Shown here piece after piece: positions 16,930 through 25,705 of a stretch of DNA of 64,000 nt. The translations under genes and the position numbers were made by a program. A model generated the notes under the pieces. That model was not told where the DNA came from, did no database searches, and saw only the letters and a list, made by a program, of their open reading frames with translations. Numbering within the stretch: the stretch's first letter is position 1; each line of letters starts with the position of its first letter. The stretch comes from Streptomyces sp. NBC_00247 (lineage in GTDB: Bacteria > Actinomycetota > Actinomycetes > Streptomycetales > Streptomycetaceae), in assembly GCF_036188265.1 (NCBI RefSeq), contig NZ_CP108093.1, forward strand, positions 1,674,001-1,738,000. Direction: 5' to 3'.

Positions 16930-18537
16930 TTACTCCGTGGGCTCGACCCCGGCCCGCAGCAGGCCGAAGGTGTACGCGTCCTCCAGCGCCTGCCAGGACG
17001 CGGCGATGACGTTCTCCGCGACCCCGACGGTCGACCACTCGCCGGCTCCGTCGCCGGTGGTGATCAGTACCCGGGTGGTGGACTCGGTGCCGGTACGCCC
17101 CTCCAGGATGCGGACCTTGTAGTCGACCAGCTCCATCTTGGCGAGCTGCGGGTAGATCCGCTCCAGGGCCACCCGGAGCGCCCGGTCCAGGGCGTTGACG
17201 GGTCCGTTGCCCTCGGCGGTGGCGACGATCCGCTCACCCTTGGCCCAGAGCTTCACGGTCGCCTCGTTGGCGTGCACCCCGTCCGGGCGGTCCTCGACGA
17301 TCGCCCGCCACGACTCGGTACGGAAGTAGCGGGGCGGGGTGCCCGCGACCTCGCCGCGGAGCAGCAGTTCGAAGGAGGCGTCGGCCGCCTCGTAGGTGTA
17401 GCCGCGGAGTTCGCGTTCCTTGACCCGCTCGACGACCCGGCCGACCAGCTCGCGGTCGCCGCCGAGGTCGATGCCGAGCTCCTTGCCCTTCAGCTCGATG
17501 GAGGCGCGCCCCGCCATGTCGGAGACGAGCATCCGCATGCTGTTGCCGACGAGCGCGGGGTCGATGTGCTGGTAGAGGTCGGGGTCGACCTTGATCGCGG
17601 AGGCGTGCAGCCCGGCCTTGTGGGCGAAGGCCGAGACCCCGACGTACGGCTGGTGCGTGGAGGGGGTCAGGTTGACGACCTCGGCGATGGCGTGGGAGAT
17701 GCGGGTCATCTCCCCGAGGGCGCCCTCGGGGAGCACCGTCTTGCCGTACTTCAGTTCCAGGGCGGCGACGACCGGGAAGAGGTTGGCGTTGCCGACGCGT
17801 TCGCCGTAGCCGTTGGCGGTGCACTGGACGTGGGTGGCACCCGCGTCGACGGCCGCGAGGGTGTTGGCGACGGCGCAGCCGGTGTCGTCCTGGGCGTGGA
17901 TGCCGAGCCGGGCGCCGGTGTCGGCGAGGACGGTGGAGACGACGGCCTGAACCTGGGCGGGGAGCATCCCGCCGTTGGTGTCGCAGAGGATGACGACATC
18001 GGCGCCGGCCTCGGCGGCGGCGCGGACCACGGACTTCGCGTACTCGGGGTTGGCGCGGTAGCCGTCGAAGAAGTGCTCGCAGTCGACGAAGACCCGGCGG
18101 CCCTGTGCGCGCAGGTGGGAGACGGTGTCGCGGACCATCTCCAGGTTCTCGTCCAGGGTGGTGCGCAGGGCGAGTTCGACGTGGCGGTCGTGGGACTTGG
18201 CGACCAGGGTGATCACCGGGGCGCCGGAGTCGAGCAGCGCCTTGACCTGCGGGTCCTCGGCGGCCTTGCCGCCGGCCCTGCGGGTCGCGCCGAACGCCAC
18301 GAGCTGGGCGTTGGCGAAGGTGATCTCCTGCTGGGCGCGGGCGAAGAACTCGGTGTCCCGGGGGTTGGCGCCGGGCCAGCCGCCCTCGATGAATCCGACG
18401 CCGAAGTCGTCCAGGTGCCGGGCGATGGTCAGCTTGTCGGCGACCGTCAGGTTGATGCCTTCACGCTGTGCACCGTCGCGCAGGGTGGTGTCGAAGACAT
18501 GGAAACTGTCGTCGGTGGCGGTGGCCTTGTTGGTCAT
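16930..18537 (-). CDS. cimA: Citramalate synthase
   Basis: A protein of 535 residues. The N-terminal DRE-TIM barrel holds the DTTLRDGAQ signature at about 16-24 and GIHAQDDTGCAVANT; the C-terminal regulatory LeuA dimer domain covers about 400-530. The length and the FVDCEHFFDGY segment fit the CimA clade rather than the roughly 570-residue actinobacterial LeuA. It condenses pyruvate with acetyl-CoA to citramalate, a threonine-independent route to 2-oxobutyrate and isoleucine. leuB and ilv genes lie nearby in the window. The upstream 276-base leader carries short ORFs and a terminator with a U-tract, so attenuation is likely. Confidence 0.9.
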   Translation of the reverse strand: MTNKATATDDSFHVFDTTLRDGAQREGINLTVADKLTIARHLDDFGVGFIEGGWPGANPRDTEFFARAQQEITFANAQLVAFGATRRAGGKAAEDPQVKALLDSGAPVITLVAKSHDRHVELALRTTLDENLEMVRDTVSHLRAQGRRVFVDCEHFFDGYRANPEYAKSVVRAAAEAGADVVILCDTNGGMLPAQVQAVVSTVLADTGARLGIHAQDDTGCAVANTLAAVDAGATHVQCTANGYGERVGNANLFPVVAALELKYGKTVLPEGALGEMTRISHAIAEVVNLTPSTHQPYVGVSAFAHKAGLHASAIKVDPDLYQHIDPALVGNSMRMLVSDMAGRASIELKGKELGIDLGGDRELVGRVVERVKERELRGYTYEAADASFELLLRGEVAGTPPRYFRTESWRAIVEDRPDGVHANEATVKLWAKGERIVATAEGNGPVNALDRALRVALERIYPQLAKMELVDYKVRILEGRTGTESTTRVLITTGDGAGEWSTVGVAENVIAASWQALEDAYTFGLLRAGVEPTE

Positions 18538-18640
18538 GCTGATGCGACTCCTGTCGGATGAGTGGATCCGGACGATCGGGCTCCACTTGCCCCCATCATC
18601 CCGCGCACGCCGCCCCGGCCTGGGTGGGGGCCGGAAAACG

Positions 18641-18666
18641 AAAAAACCCCTCGCGGGTGCGAGAGG
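18641..18666 (-). terminator. Intrinsic terminator in the cimA leader (attenuator candidate)
   Basis: On the minus strand an 8-bp stem (one G-U pair) with a 4-base loop is followed by six U (bases 18641-18646 on the + strand). A U-tract terminator about 100 bases before a biosynthetic gene is unusual in this genome and matches the form of the ilvB attenuator. Confidence 0.65.
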
Positions 18667-18720
18667 TCTGCGCGCGGGTCTGGGGCACGATGAGCGTGCC
18701 GTACGTGGTGGTACGGGACG

Positions 18721-18771
18721 TCACTGCGGACCGGCGCGCCTGCTGCCAATAATCGTGGACAACGAGGACAC
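18721..18771 (-). CDS. Candidate cimA leader peptide (16 residues)
   Basis: The GTG at 18771 opens MSSLSTIIGSRRAGPQ, with adjacent Ile-Ile codons as expected for isoleucine sensing. The TGA overlaps a second GTG at 18724 (GTGA), which starts a frame containing Thr-Leu-Ile-Val that runs through the terminator to 18596. A CAAAAT box lies 6 bases before the first GTG, so a leaderless transcript could begin there. No Shine-Dalgarno is visible. Confidence 0.35.
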   Translation of the reverse strand: MSSLSTIIGSRRAGPQ

Positions 18772-18813
18772 GGGAGCATTTTGGCACAGCACCGCCCCCG
18801 TGACGGGCCCGTC

Positions 18814-20151
18814 TCAGAATGCGGTCGTGACACTCGTCCCGTCCGAGGGCCGCCCGGCACCGGGTGCGGCCGGCGCCTCCGTGCCGACCCGGTGCAGGTC
18901 GAGTTCGCGCGTCTCGCGCATGGCGAGGTAGACGACGAGCGAGACGGCGGCGCAGCCGGCCACGTACCAGAAGTACCCGGACTCGGCGCCCGCGTTCTTG
19001 AACCAGAGCGCGATGTACTCGGCCGTCCCGCCGAAGAGCGCGTTGGCGACGGCGTACGGGAGGGCCACTCCGAGCGCGCGGATGCCGGTCGGGAAGAGCT
19101 CGGCCTTCACGCAGGCGTTGATGGAGGTGTAGCCGGTGACCACGACGAGGGCCAGCAGCGAGAGGCCGAGGGCGGGCCAGAAGGTACCTGCGTGGCGGAG
19201 CATCGTCATGACCGGCACCGTCAGGAGGGTCGAGCCGACGGCGAACCCGATGAGCAGCGGGCGCCGCCCGATCCGGTCGGAGAGCAGTCCGGCGAGCGGC
19301 TGGAGGCACATGAAGACGAAGAGCGCGCAGAAGCTGACGAGGGTGGCGGTGGACTTCTCCATCCCGGCGCTCTTGGAGAGGAACTTCGTCAGGTACGTCG
19401 TGTACGTGTAGTACGCGACGGTCCCGCCCATGGTCAGCGCGACGACGAGGAACGCCTCGCGCCGGTGGGCCCACAGGGCCTTGAGCGTGCCCCGGTCGGC
19501 GTCCTCGGCGGCGCCGGACTCCGCGTAGACCTCGGTCTCCAGCATGGTGCGCCGCAGATAGAAGACGACGGCCGCGCCGAGCGCGCCGACCACGAACGGC
19601 ACCCGCCAGCCCCAGCTGTGCAGGGCGTCCTCGGACAGGGTGTGCTGGAGGAGGATGAGGAGCCCGAGCCCGATCAGCTGACCGGCGGTCATCGACACGT
19701 ACTGGAAGCTGGAGGCGAACCCGCGCCGGTCGGGGCGCGAGGCCTCGGTGAGGTACGTGGCGCTGGCCGCGTACTCACCGCCCACCGACAGGCCCTGGAG
19801 CAGCCGGGCCACCATGAGCACGGCCACCCCGCCGTACCCGGCGACCGCGTAGGTCGGGGCGACGGCGATGAGGATCGCGGAGGCCGACATCAGCGAGACG
19901 GTGAGGGTCAGCGCGGCCTTGCGGCCCCGGCGGTCACCGATCCTCCCGAGGAGCCAGCCGCCGACGGGGCGCATGAAGAACCCCACGGCGAAGATGCCCA
20001 TGGTGTTCATGAGGTTCGCGGTCCCGTTGCCCTCGGGGAAGAAGGCGTCCGCGAAGTAGACCGCGAAGGTCGCGTACACGAACCAGTCGAACCACTCGAC
20101 CATGTTCCCGGCCGAACCGACCCAGATCCTCTTCCACTGCTCACGTCCCAT
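18814..20151 (-). CDS. MFS transporter, metabolite:H+ symporter (MHS) type
   Basis: A protein of 445 residues with 12 predicted TM helices. The MHS-specific start (GNMVEWFDWFVYATFAVYFA), the loop motif GRIGDRRGRK and GEYAASATYLTEASRPDRRG are close to KgtP, ShiA and ProP transporters. Substrates of the family are dicarboxylates, shikimate, proline/betaine or similar; 2-oxoglutarate is the commonest annotation for such Streptomyces members but cannot be proven here. It lies upstream of cimA on the same strand, but the cimA leader has its own signals, so joint expression is uncertain. Confidence 0.88.
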   Translation of the reverse strand: MGREQWKRIWVGSAGNMVEWFDWFVYATFAVYFADAFFPEGNGTANLMNTMGIFAVGFFMRPVGGWLLGRIGDRRGRKAALTLTVSLMSASAILIAVAPTYAVAGYGGVAVLMVARLLQGLSVGGEYAASATYLTEASRPDRRGFASSFQYVSMTAGQLIGLGLLILLQHTLSEDALHSWGWRVPFVVGALGAAVVFYLRRTMLETEVYAESGAAEDADRGTLKALWAHRREAFLVVALTMGGTVAYYTYTTYLTKFLSKSAGMEKSTATLVSFCALFVFMCLQPLAGLLSDRIGRRPLLIGFAVGSTLLTVPVMTMLRHAGTFWPALGLSLLALVVVTGYTSINACVKAELFPTGIRALGVALPYAVANALFGGTAEYIALWFKNAGAESGYFWYVAGCAAVSLVVYLAMRETRELDLHRVGTEAPAAPGAGRPSDGTSVTTAF

Positions 20152-20432
20152 GGTCGGTCACCGTGCCGTACGGCGGGGAGCGCGGACAAGGGAGCGGAGG
20201 GGAACGATCCGGTTTACTTGCGTGCGTTGCGTACACCGAAAGAGGGACGGTTCGCGGCCAACAGCGGCGAGTGGATGGCGAGTTGGCTCCCCGCTGCGGT
20301 TCCGCCCCTTCGGTGAGGGGTAGTACGACGCGTGCGCGGGCAGAGCGGAAGGCCCACGGACCGCACCCCGTACGCCCGTCCCCCGGTCCGCACCGGCCCA
20401 CGGCACGGCCCGAACCCACCAGGACCAGCCCC
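20152..20432. promoter_or_regulatory. Divergent intergenic region, MFS gene / Nudix gene
   Basis: No gene is supported. It contains a 9-base direct repeat with TTGCGT at 20218 and 20227, which may be a regulator or promoter element. No firm -10/-35 pair was seen. Confidence 0.3.
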
Positions 20433-20972
20433 ATGACCACCCTCCCGCCCGCGACCACCACTGATCCCGCCCCGGCCATCACCGTCCGGGTCTGCGCCGC
20501 GCTCGTCGAAGGCGGGGAGATCTGCCTCATCCGCCGCTCCCGCCCCGGCGGGACACAGCACTCCCTGCCCGGCGGGCTCCTCGAACCGGACGAGGAGGTA
20601 CCGGAGGCGCTCGCCCGCGAGCTCCGGGAGGAGCTCACCCTCGACGTCGGCGCATTGCCCGACCCGCCCCGGCTGCTCTGGGCACAGGACCAGCTCACCA
20701 CGCGCCCCGGCCGCCCCGGCACCTTCCGCCGCCTCCACCTGATCCACGTGCTGGCTCTTCCGCGCCACCTCCGGGACACCCTGCCGGAGACCGAGCAGGA
20801 CGCCGAATACCCCACCCGGGTGGTGTGGGTCCCCCTGGCGGAGGCGGCGGACCTCCACCTCTACCCCGCCGTGGCCGACGTGCTCGGCCACCTGCTCCCG
20901 GCCTACGGCCCGCCCGGCCCCGGACCCGTACTGCTTCCGCCGATCACCGACCGGACGTACCGCTGGCGCTGA
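20433..20972 (+). CDS. Nudix hydrolase
   Basis: A protein of 179 residues. The Nudix box is complete: GLLEPDE, seven residues, then RELREELTLDVG at about residues 53-75, matching Gx5Ex7REUxEExGU. Substrates are nucleoside diphosphates linked to another group; nothing shows which. The C-terminal third has a Pro/Gly-rich tail. ATG 20433 is chosen by AGGA 9 bases upstream and agreement with family length; the frame extends upstream to 20163 but without Nudix homology. Confidence 0.88.
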   Translation: MTTLPPATTTDPAPAITVRVCAALVEGGEICLIRRSRPGGTQHSLPGGLLEPDEEVPEALARELREELTLDVGALPDPPRLLWAQDQLTTRPGRPGTFRRLHLIHVLALPRHLRDTLPETEQDAEYPTRVVWVPLAEAADLHLYPAVADVLGHLLPAYGPPGPGPVLLPPITDRTYRWR

Positions 20973-21000
20973 CACGGCGCGGCACGCCGTGAAAGCCGAC

Positions 21001-21030
21001 GCGCCCCCGCCCAGGGAAGGGCGGGGGCGC
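21001..21030. terminator. Terminator shared by Nudix and csbD-like genes
   Basis: A 12-bp perfect stem (21001-21012 with 21019-21030) with a 6-base loop, between convergent genes. Confidence 0.8.
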
Positions 21031-21048
21031 GAAGAGTGAGTACCGGAC

Positions 21049-21246
21049 TCACTCGTCGTCGGTGATCAGCGGGTCCTTGGGGCCGGTCTTGTCGCGCAGG
21101 TTCCTGCGCGCGTCGCCCACGGCGTCCTTCGCGGCACCCTTGGCCTGGTCGGCCTTGCCTTCGGCGACCTTGCCGCGGTTGCCGGTCATCTTGCCCATGG
21201 CTTCCTTGGCCTTGCCCTTGACCTTGTCCTTGCTTCCCTCAGTCAC
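21049..21246 (-). CDS. CsbD family small stress protein
   Basis: A protein of 65 residues, Lys/Ala/Gly/Asp-rich and predicted natively soluble and helical, with the family repeats GKAKEAMGKMTG and KGAAKDAVGDARR. CsbD was first seen as a SigB-dependent stress protein in Bacillus; its function is unknown. I chose GTG 21246, which is preceded by GAGGAGG and gives the usual family length; a longer frame to 21282 adds residues unlike the family. Confidence 0.88.
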   Translation of the reverse strand: MTEGSKDKVKGKAKEAMGKMTGNRGKVAEGKADQAKGAAKDAVGDARRNLRDKTGPKDPLITDDE

Positions 21247-21404
21247 GGGGCCTCCTCGGACGGACGAACCTTGCACTGCCAACGTAGGCCACCCCGGCAG
21301 TGCCTGCAGGACGGCGCCTGCCCGGCGAGGCCCGGACGAAACGGGCGGCGGAGGAAGCCGCCGGGGCCGGACTCCCCGCTCCGCCGCGCAGTAGGGTCGG
21401 CCCG

Positions 21405-22055
21405 GTGATCGAGACCATCGTCTTCGACGTCGGCGAGACGCTGACCAACGACAACCGGTACTGGGGCTCCTGGGCGGACTGGCTGGACGTCCCCCGGCAC
21501 ACGATGAGCGCCCTGGTGGGGGCGGTGGTGACCCAGGGCCGCGACAACTCCGACGCGCTGCGCCTCGTCCGCCCCGGCATCGACGTCGAGGCCGAGTGGC
21601 GGGCCCGCGAGGCGGCGGGCCGGGGCGAGTACCTGGACGAGTCGGACCTCTATCCGGACGTGCGGCTGACCCTGGGCCGGCTCCGCGCGCTCGGCGTCCG
21701 CGTGATCGTCGCGGGGAACCAGACGGCCCGCGCCGGAGAGCTGCTGCGCGCGCTGGAGCTGCCCGCCGATCTCGTCGTGATGTCCGAGGAGTGGGGCGCC
21801 GCCAAGCCGGACCCCGCCTTCTTCGCCCGCGTCCTCGGCGTCTCCAACACCCGCTCCGAGCACACCCTGTACGTCGGCGACCACCCGGTCAACGACGTGT
21901 TCCCCGCCCACGCGGCGGGCCTGCGCACCGCGCACCTGCGGCGCGGACCGTGGGGCCACTGGTGGGCCGACGACCCGGCCGTCCGCGCCACGGCGGACTG
22001 GTCGGTCGACTCGCTCGCCGAGGTGGCGGAGCTGGTGCGGGGGGAGCGGGAGTAG
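21405..22055 (+). CDS. HAD superfamily hydrolase
   Basis: A protein of 216 residues. HAD motif I is FDVGETL (residues 6-12; the second Asp is Glu, as seen in some HADs), motif II VAGNQT (Asn replaces the usual Ser/Thr position), motif III Lys in AAKPDPAFF, and motif IV GDHPVNDV. Likely a small phosphatase; the substrate is unknown. GTG 21405 has no ribosome site, but TAGGGT ends 7 bases upstream, so a leaderless mRNA is likely. The frame is open further upstream but without homology. Confidence 0.85.
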   Translation: MIETIVFDVGETLTNDNRYWGSWADWLDVPRHTMSALVGAVVTQGRDNSDALRLVRPGIDVEAEWRAREAAGRGEYLDESDLYPDVRLTLGRLRALGVRVIVAGNQTARAGELLRALELPADLVVMSEEWGAAKPDPAFFARVLGVSNTRSEHTLYVGDHPVNDVFPAHAAGLRTAHLRRGPWGHWWADDPAVRATADWSVDSLAEVAELVRGERE

Positions 22056-22164
22056 AAGCGGGGCGTCCGGGGCGCCCGACGTACCGGGCGACCGGGGAGT
22101 CGGGCCGGGCGGTACGCACGCCATCGATACCGGCAGCGGTTTCCGCAGGGCCCAGATACGCGGA

Positions 22165-23139
22165 TCAGCCGGGCTCCGCGGACGTGGGGGGCATCCCCGG
22201 CGATGGTCGTGCGGGGCCCGGCCAGTGTGCCGCGAAGGCGTGGGCGGGGTTCTCGACGAAGATCGCACGGGCCACGTCCCTGCCGATTTCCTGGGCGATG
22301 CGGGGAGCGACTCCTTCCAGGAGGTGACGCGTTCCTGGCCCGTCCGCCGACGAGCGGGCCGACGCCACCACGGTGTCGCCGCCGATCAGCACGCGGTCGG
22401 CATGCCCGGCGTCGGCGAGTGCCGCCACGCACTCCACCAGTCGGTGGTCACCGGCGTGATGGGCCCGGGAAGGCCCGTCGAACGCCAGGTACGCCCCGGC
22501 TTCCGCGACGCGCAGGTGGACAGCGGGATCGGGGTAACGGAGAAGGTGGCCCAGGATCACCCGGTGGGCCGGTACACCGTGGTCCGCACAGAGGAGTTGG
22601 AGGGTTTCCAGGGCCGCGGTGCCGCCCTCCAGGTGGACGCCGATCGGTGCGCCGGTGGCGTGATGGGCTGTCGCCGCTGCGGCCATCGTCCGGCGAGCGT
22701 GCTCGTCCAGTCGGTGGAAGGCACCGGCGACTTTGATCAGGCCCGCTCTCACCGGGCTCCGGGTGAGTTCCCGGACGAAGAGTTCCGCCAACTCGTCGAC
22801 ACCGTGCGCGAACCGGACGCCTTCGTAGTGTTTCGCCTGATGCAGGCCGGTCGCCGCGATCAGGTGGACGCCACTGTCGCGGGAGAGCGCGGGAAGGGCG
22901 GACAGCCGCCGTCCCATACCCCAGGGCGTCCACTGCACCATGGCCCGCCCCCCGGCCTGTGCGAAGGAGTCCAGTTCCGACCGTGCCGCCGCGGTGTCGT
23001 CGAGCTCCTCGCCGGGAAGGCGCGGGCTTCGCAGGAACAAGTGGTCGTGGGCGTCGCAGACGCCCAGGTCACCGGGGTCGATGTCGCCGAGTACGGTCCT
23101 CACCGTCCGTCCCGCCACGGGGTGCGTCACCTCACTCAC
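22165..23139 (-). CDS. Phosphotriesterase-like amidohydrolase
   Basis: A protein of 324 residues of the phosphotriesterase family: N-terminal metal pair DAHDHL (HxH), carboxylated-Lys region LIKVAG, His of GVHLEGG, His of ILGHLLRY, and Asp of IGGDTV. Family members hydrolyse phosphotriesters or lactones; a lactonase or similar is as likely as a phosphotriesterase. Its GTG start overlaps the end of the upstream CMD gene by 4 bases (GTGA), so the two are one translationally coupled operon. The operon starts at a promoter region with two TAACG palindromes and a divergent CGNR gene. Confidence 0.85.
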   Translation of the reverse strand: MSEVTHPVAGRTVRTVLGDIDPGDLGVCDAHDHLFLRSPRLPGEELDDTAAARSELDSFAQAGGRAMVQWTPWGMGRRLSALPALSRDSGVHLIAATGLHQAKHYEGVRFAHGVDELAELFVRELTRSPVRAGLIKVAGAFHRLDEHARRTMAAAATAHHATGAPIGVHLEGGTAALETLQLLCADHGVPAHRVILGHLLRYPDPAVHLRVAEAGAYLAFDGPSRAHHAGDHRLVECVAALADAGHADRVLIGGDTVVASARSSADGPGTRHLLEGVAPRIAQEIGRDVARAIFVENPAHAFAAHWPGPARPSPGMPPTSAEPG

Positions 23140-23594
23140 CGGAGGTCACTCCGATCCGCTTCGCTCGGGGCCGCGGTGTCCTCCAGCGCCGCGGCGGCGA
23201 CCCGCAGGCCGGCCAGCGCCTTGGGAACGCCGACGTAGGGCGCCAGGTGGACGAAGACCTCGACCACCTCCTCGGGTGCCAGACCCACCCGCAGCGAGGT
23301 GACGACCTGCCCGGCCAGCTGCGGATCGACGCCGCCGAGCGCCGTGAGCGCCCCCAGGTTCACCAACTGGCGCTCGCGCGGCGAGAGTCCGGTGCGCTGA
23401 TAGGTGCCGCCGAAGAGGGTGGTGATCAGCCAGTCGGGAAAGCCCGGAGCCACATCCTCCAGCCAAGGGAAGAGCGCCTGGGTCGCGGGGTCCTGGAGGG
23501 TGTCGAGCGTCCGATGGCCCGCCTCCCGGTCGAGAACGGCAGGGGTCAGCCGCTCGGAGAGAGGCACGGGGTCGACAGGTCCGGAATCGGCCAT
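23136..23594 (-). CDS. Carboxymuconolactone decarboxylase (CMD) family protein
   Basis: A protein of 152 residues with the CMD/AhpD-like helical core (LSPRERQLVNLGALTALGG to LRVGLAPEEVVEVFVHLAPYVG). No CxxC pair, so a thiol peroxidase partner role is unlikely; a decarboxylase or isomerase-like role on a lactone would fit the coupled phosphotriesterase/lactonase-like gene, but this is inference. ATG 23594 follows GAGGAGG by 6 bases; a start at 23609 is possible but lacks a ribosome site. Confidence 0.85.
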   Translation of the reverse strand: MADSGPVDPVPLSERLTPAVLDREAGHRTLDTLQDPATQALFPWLEDVAPGFPDWLITTLFGGTYQRTGLSPRERQLVNLGALTALGGVDPQLAGQVVTSLRVGLAPEEVVEVFVHLAPYVGVPKALAGLRVAAAALEDTAAPSEADRSDLR

Positions 23595-23614
23595 GGTCGG
23601 CCTCCTCATCAGTG

Positions 23615-23666
23615 CGTAACGGTCAAGGCGTTACGACGTTAACAGACGTAACGGTTGAGGCGTTAC
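23615..23666. promoter_or_regulatory. Two 19-bp palindromic operators, CMD operon / CGNR divergent promoter
   Basis: GTAACG-N7-CGTTAC occurs twice, at 23616-23634 and 23648-23666, with start-to-start distance of 32 bases (about three helical turns). The second copy overlaps the probable -10 box (TACACT, 23664-23669) of the CGNR gene, which would give autorepression. The first lies about 20 bases before the CMD start. Confidence 0.8.
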
Positions 23667-23675
23667 ACTCGGCGC

Positions 23676-24233
23676 ATGGCCACCGACGACCCGCACAGCT
23701 TCCGCTTCGACTGTGGCGCCACCTGGCTCAACCTGCTCGCCACACGGGGCCGCGCCTTCAGCAGCCACCCGGTCGAACGCCTCGGCTCGGCGGATCTGCT
23801 GGCGGAATGGCTGAGGATGAGCGAGCTGGCGCCGCACCGCAGGCCCACGCACGCCGACCTGGAACACACACGGCGGTTGCGTGAGTGCTTGCGCGCCCTG
23901 GCCCTTGCCACCACCCAGGGCCGCACCCCTCCGGAAGAAGCAGTCACCGGGTTGAGCGACTTCGTCGTGGCCGACGACCCGGTGGAACTCACCGGCGGCG
24001 ACCGCCTGCGCCGCAGCTCGCCGGCCACCGCCGGCGAAGCTCTCGTCCGCATCGCGCGGCAGGCCGCGGACCACCTGACCGGCGCGGACCGGACCGGGCT
24101 CAAGGTGTGTCCCGAGGACGACTGCCGGGGCGTTTTCACCGATCCCGCCGGCCGCCGCCGGTGGTGCCCCTCCCCGGCGTGCGCCAGCCGCGGACGGGTC
24201 CGCGCGCACCGCGCCCGGCGGGCGGCGCCCTGA
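23676..24233 (+). CDS. CGNR zinc-finger / ABATE-domain regulator
   Basis: A protein of 185 residues. The N-terminal ABATE-like domain (FDCGATWLNLLATRG) precedes a C-terminal zinc finger of the CGNR type: CPEDDCRGVFTD then RRRWCPSPACASRGR, although the CGNR core itself reads CASR. Such proteins are thought to be stress-related transcription regulators. The ATG lies 6 bases after TACACT, so the transcript is probably leaderless. Divergence from the CMD/phosphotriesterase-like operon and the twin palindromes point to a local repressor. Confidence 0.85.
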   Translation: MATDDPHSFRFDCGATWLNLLATRGRAFSSHPVERLGSADLLAEWLRMSELAPHRRPTHADLEHTRRLRECLRALALATTQGRTPPEEAVTGLSDFVVADDPVELTGGDRLRRSSPATAGEALVRIARQAADHLTGADRTGLKVCPEDDCRGVFTDPAGRRRWCPSPACASRGRVRAHRARRAAP

Positions 24234-24293
24234 GCTCAGGGCGCGAAACCCTCCTGACGGTTTGTCCCTTGGGCCGTCACCGCGCGTGAAGCA

Positions 24294-24331
24294 CGAAGGC
24301 CGCGCCCCGGCTGACCCGGGCGCGGCCTTCG
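24294..24331. terminator. Bidirectional terminator between CGNR gene and ilvE
   Basis: A 14-bp perfect stem (24294-24307 with 24318-24331) with a 10-base loop, 33 bases past the ilvE stop. Confidence 0.85.
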
Positions 24332-24363
24332 TACGTACTGCGTGTGCGGCGGAGCAGGGGGCG

Positions 24364-25455
24364 TCAGTCGCCCAGCGGGTGCATCCAGCCGTGGGTGTCC
24401 TCGGCGATGCCGCGCTGGATGTCCAGCAGGCGGTCGCGGAGCTTCATGGTGGTCTCGCCGGGGGTGCCGTCGCCCTGGGTCCACTCGCCGCCGGCCGACT
24501 TCACGGTGCCGACGGGGGTGATCACGGCGGCGGTGCCGCAGGCGAAGACCTCCTTGAGGGTGCCGTTCGCGCTGTCCTCGCGCCACTGGTCGATGGAGAC
24601 CCGGCCCTCCTCGGAGGTGTAGCCGAGGTCGCGGGCGACGGTGAGGAGGGAGTCACGGGTGACACCGGCGAGCAGGGAGCCGGTGAGAGCGGGGGTGACG
24701 ATGTGGTTGTCGTACACGAAGTAGAGGTTCATCCCGCCGAGCTCCTCGACCCACTTGTGCTCCACGGCGTCGAGGTAGGCGACCTGGTCGCAGCCCTTCG
24801 CGGTGGCCTCGGCCTGGGCGAGCAGGGACGCGGCGTAGTTGCCGCCGGTCTTGGCGTCGCCCATGCCGCCCGGGACGGCGCGGACCCGGTCCTCGGAGAG
24901 CCAGATGGAGACCGGCTTCACACCGCCGGCGAAGTAGGCGCCGGCCGGGGAGCCGATGACGAGGAAGAGGTACTCGTTGGCGGGCTTCACACCGAGGCCG
25001 ACCTCGGTGGCGATCATGAACGGGCGCAGGTAGAAGGACTCCTCACCGCCGTGCGCCGGGACCCACGCCTTGTCCTGCTGGACCAGCGCGTCACAGGCCC
25101 CGATGAAGGTCTCCACCGGCAGCTCCGGCATGCCCAGTCGGTGCGCGGAGCGCTGGAAGCGCTGGGCGTTGGCCTCGGGGCGGAAGGTGGCGACGGTGCC
25201 GTCGGGCTGCCGGTACGCCTTCAGCCCTTCGAAGATCTCCTGCGCGTAGTGCAGGACCATCGTCGCCGGGTCGAGGGAGAGCGGGGCGTACGGGACGAGC
25301 TGGGCGTCGTGCCAGCCGCGGCCCTCCGTCCACCGGATGGTGACCATGTGGTCCGAGAAGTGGCGGCCGAATCCGGGGGCGGAGAGGATCGCCTCGCGCT
25401 CCGCGTCGGACAGCGGGGACGAGGTGGGCTTGAGCTCGATCGTGGGCGTCGTCAT
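24364..25455 (-). CDS. ilvE: Branched-chain amino acid aminotransferase
   Basis: A protein of 363 residues, a class IV PLP aminotransferase. Seen are LHYAQEIFEGLKAYR, YLRPFMIATE, the PLP-lysine region GDAKTGGNYAASL, and CGTAAVITPVG near the C-terminus. It performs the last step of Ile, Leu and Val synthesis and the first step of their breakdown, using glutamate/2-oxoglutarate. ATG 25455 is chosen over longer frames because AAGGA precedes it and the family starts there. It lies downstream of leuB on the same strand, but a hairpin in the gap and a GATAAT box suggest its own promoter. Confidence 0.95.
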   Translation of the reverse strand: MTTPTIELKPTSSPLSDAEREAILSAPGFGRHFSDHMVTIRWTEGRGWHDAQLVPYAPLSLDPATMVLHYAQEIFEGLKAYRQPDGTVATFRPEANAQRFQRSAHRLGMPELPVETFIGACDALVQQDKAWVPAHGGEESFYLRPFMIATEVGLGVKPANEYLFLVIGSPAGAYFAGGVKPVSIWLSEDRVRAVPGGMGDAKTGGNYAASLLAQAEATAKGCDQVAYLDAVEHKWVEELGGMNLYFVYDNHIVTPALTGSLLAGVTRDSLLTVARDLGYTSEEGRVSIDQWREDSANGTLKEVFACGTAAVITPVGTVKSAGGEWTQGDGTPGETTMKLRDRLLDIQRGIAEDTHGWMHPLGD

Positions 25456-25573
25456 GTGCGTGTCCTTCACCGTATCTGTGTGTGAGGGACCGTGCTCCCG
25501 CCCGCTCCCGCCCGCAGGTGCGAACAAGTGCGAGGACGTCCGAGCAGTGCCACGAGCCGCGGCCCCACGTTCG

Positions 25574-25579
25574 ATTATC
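25574..25579 (-). promoter_or_regulatory. Candidate ilvE -10 box
   Basis: GATAAT on the minus strand, close to consensus in very GC-rich surroundings, next to the 10-bp palindrome TCACGCGTGA (25578-25587). The -35 is weak (TTCGTG at 17 bases). Confidence 0.45.
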
Positions 25580-25653
25580 ACGCGTGAGGGGCCGGGCACG
25601 AAACGCGGCGGGAGTGCGGTCCCGGGTCGATGGTGGCCCCGGGGCCGCACGTG

Positions 25654-25690
25654 CGAAACCGCCGGGTGCCTTCGCGACCCGGCGGCTTCG
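25654..25690 (-). terminator. Terminator after leuB
   Basis: A 9-bp stem (25659-25667 with 25677-25685), extended by 4 bp after one mismatch, 21 bases past the leuB stop. Confidence 0.7.
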
Positions 25691-25705
25691 TGGAGAGTCG
25701 TCGGG

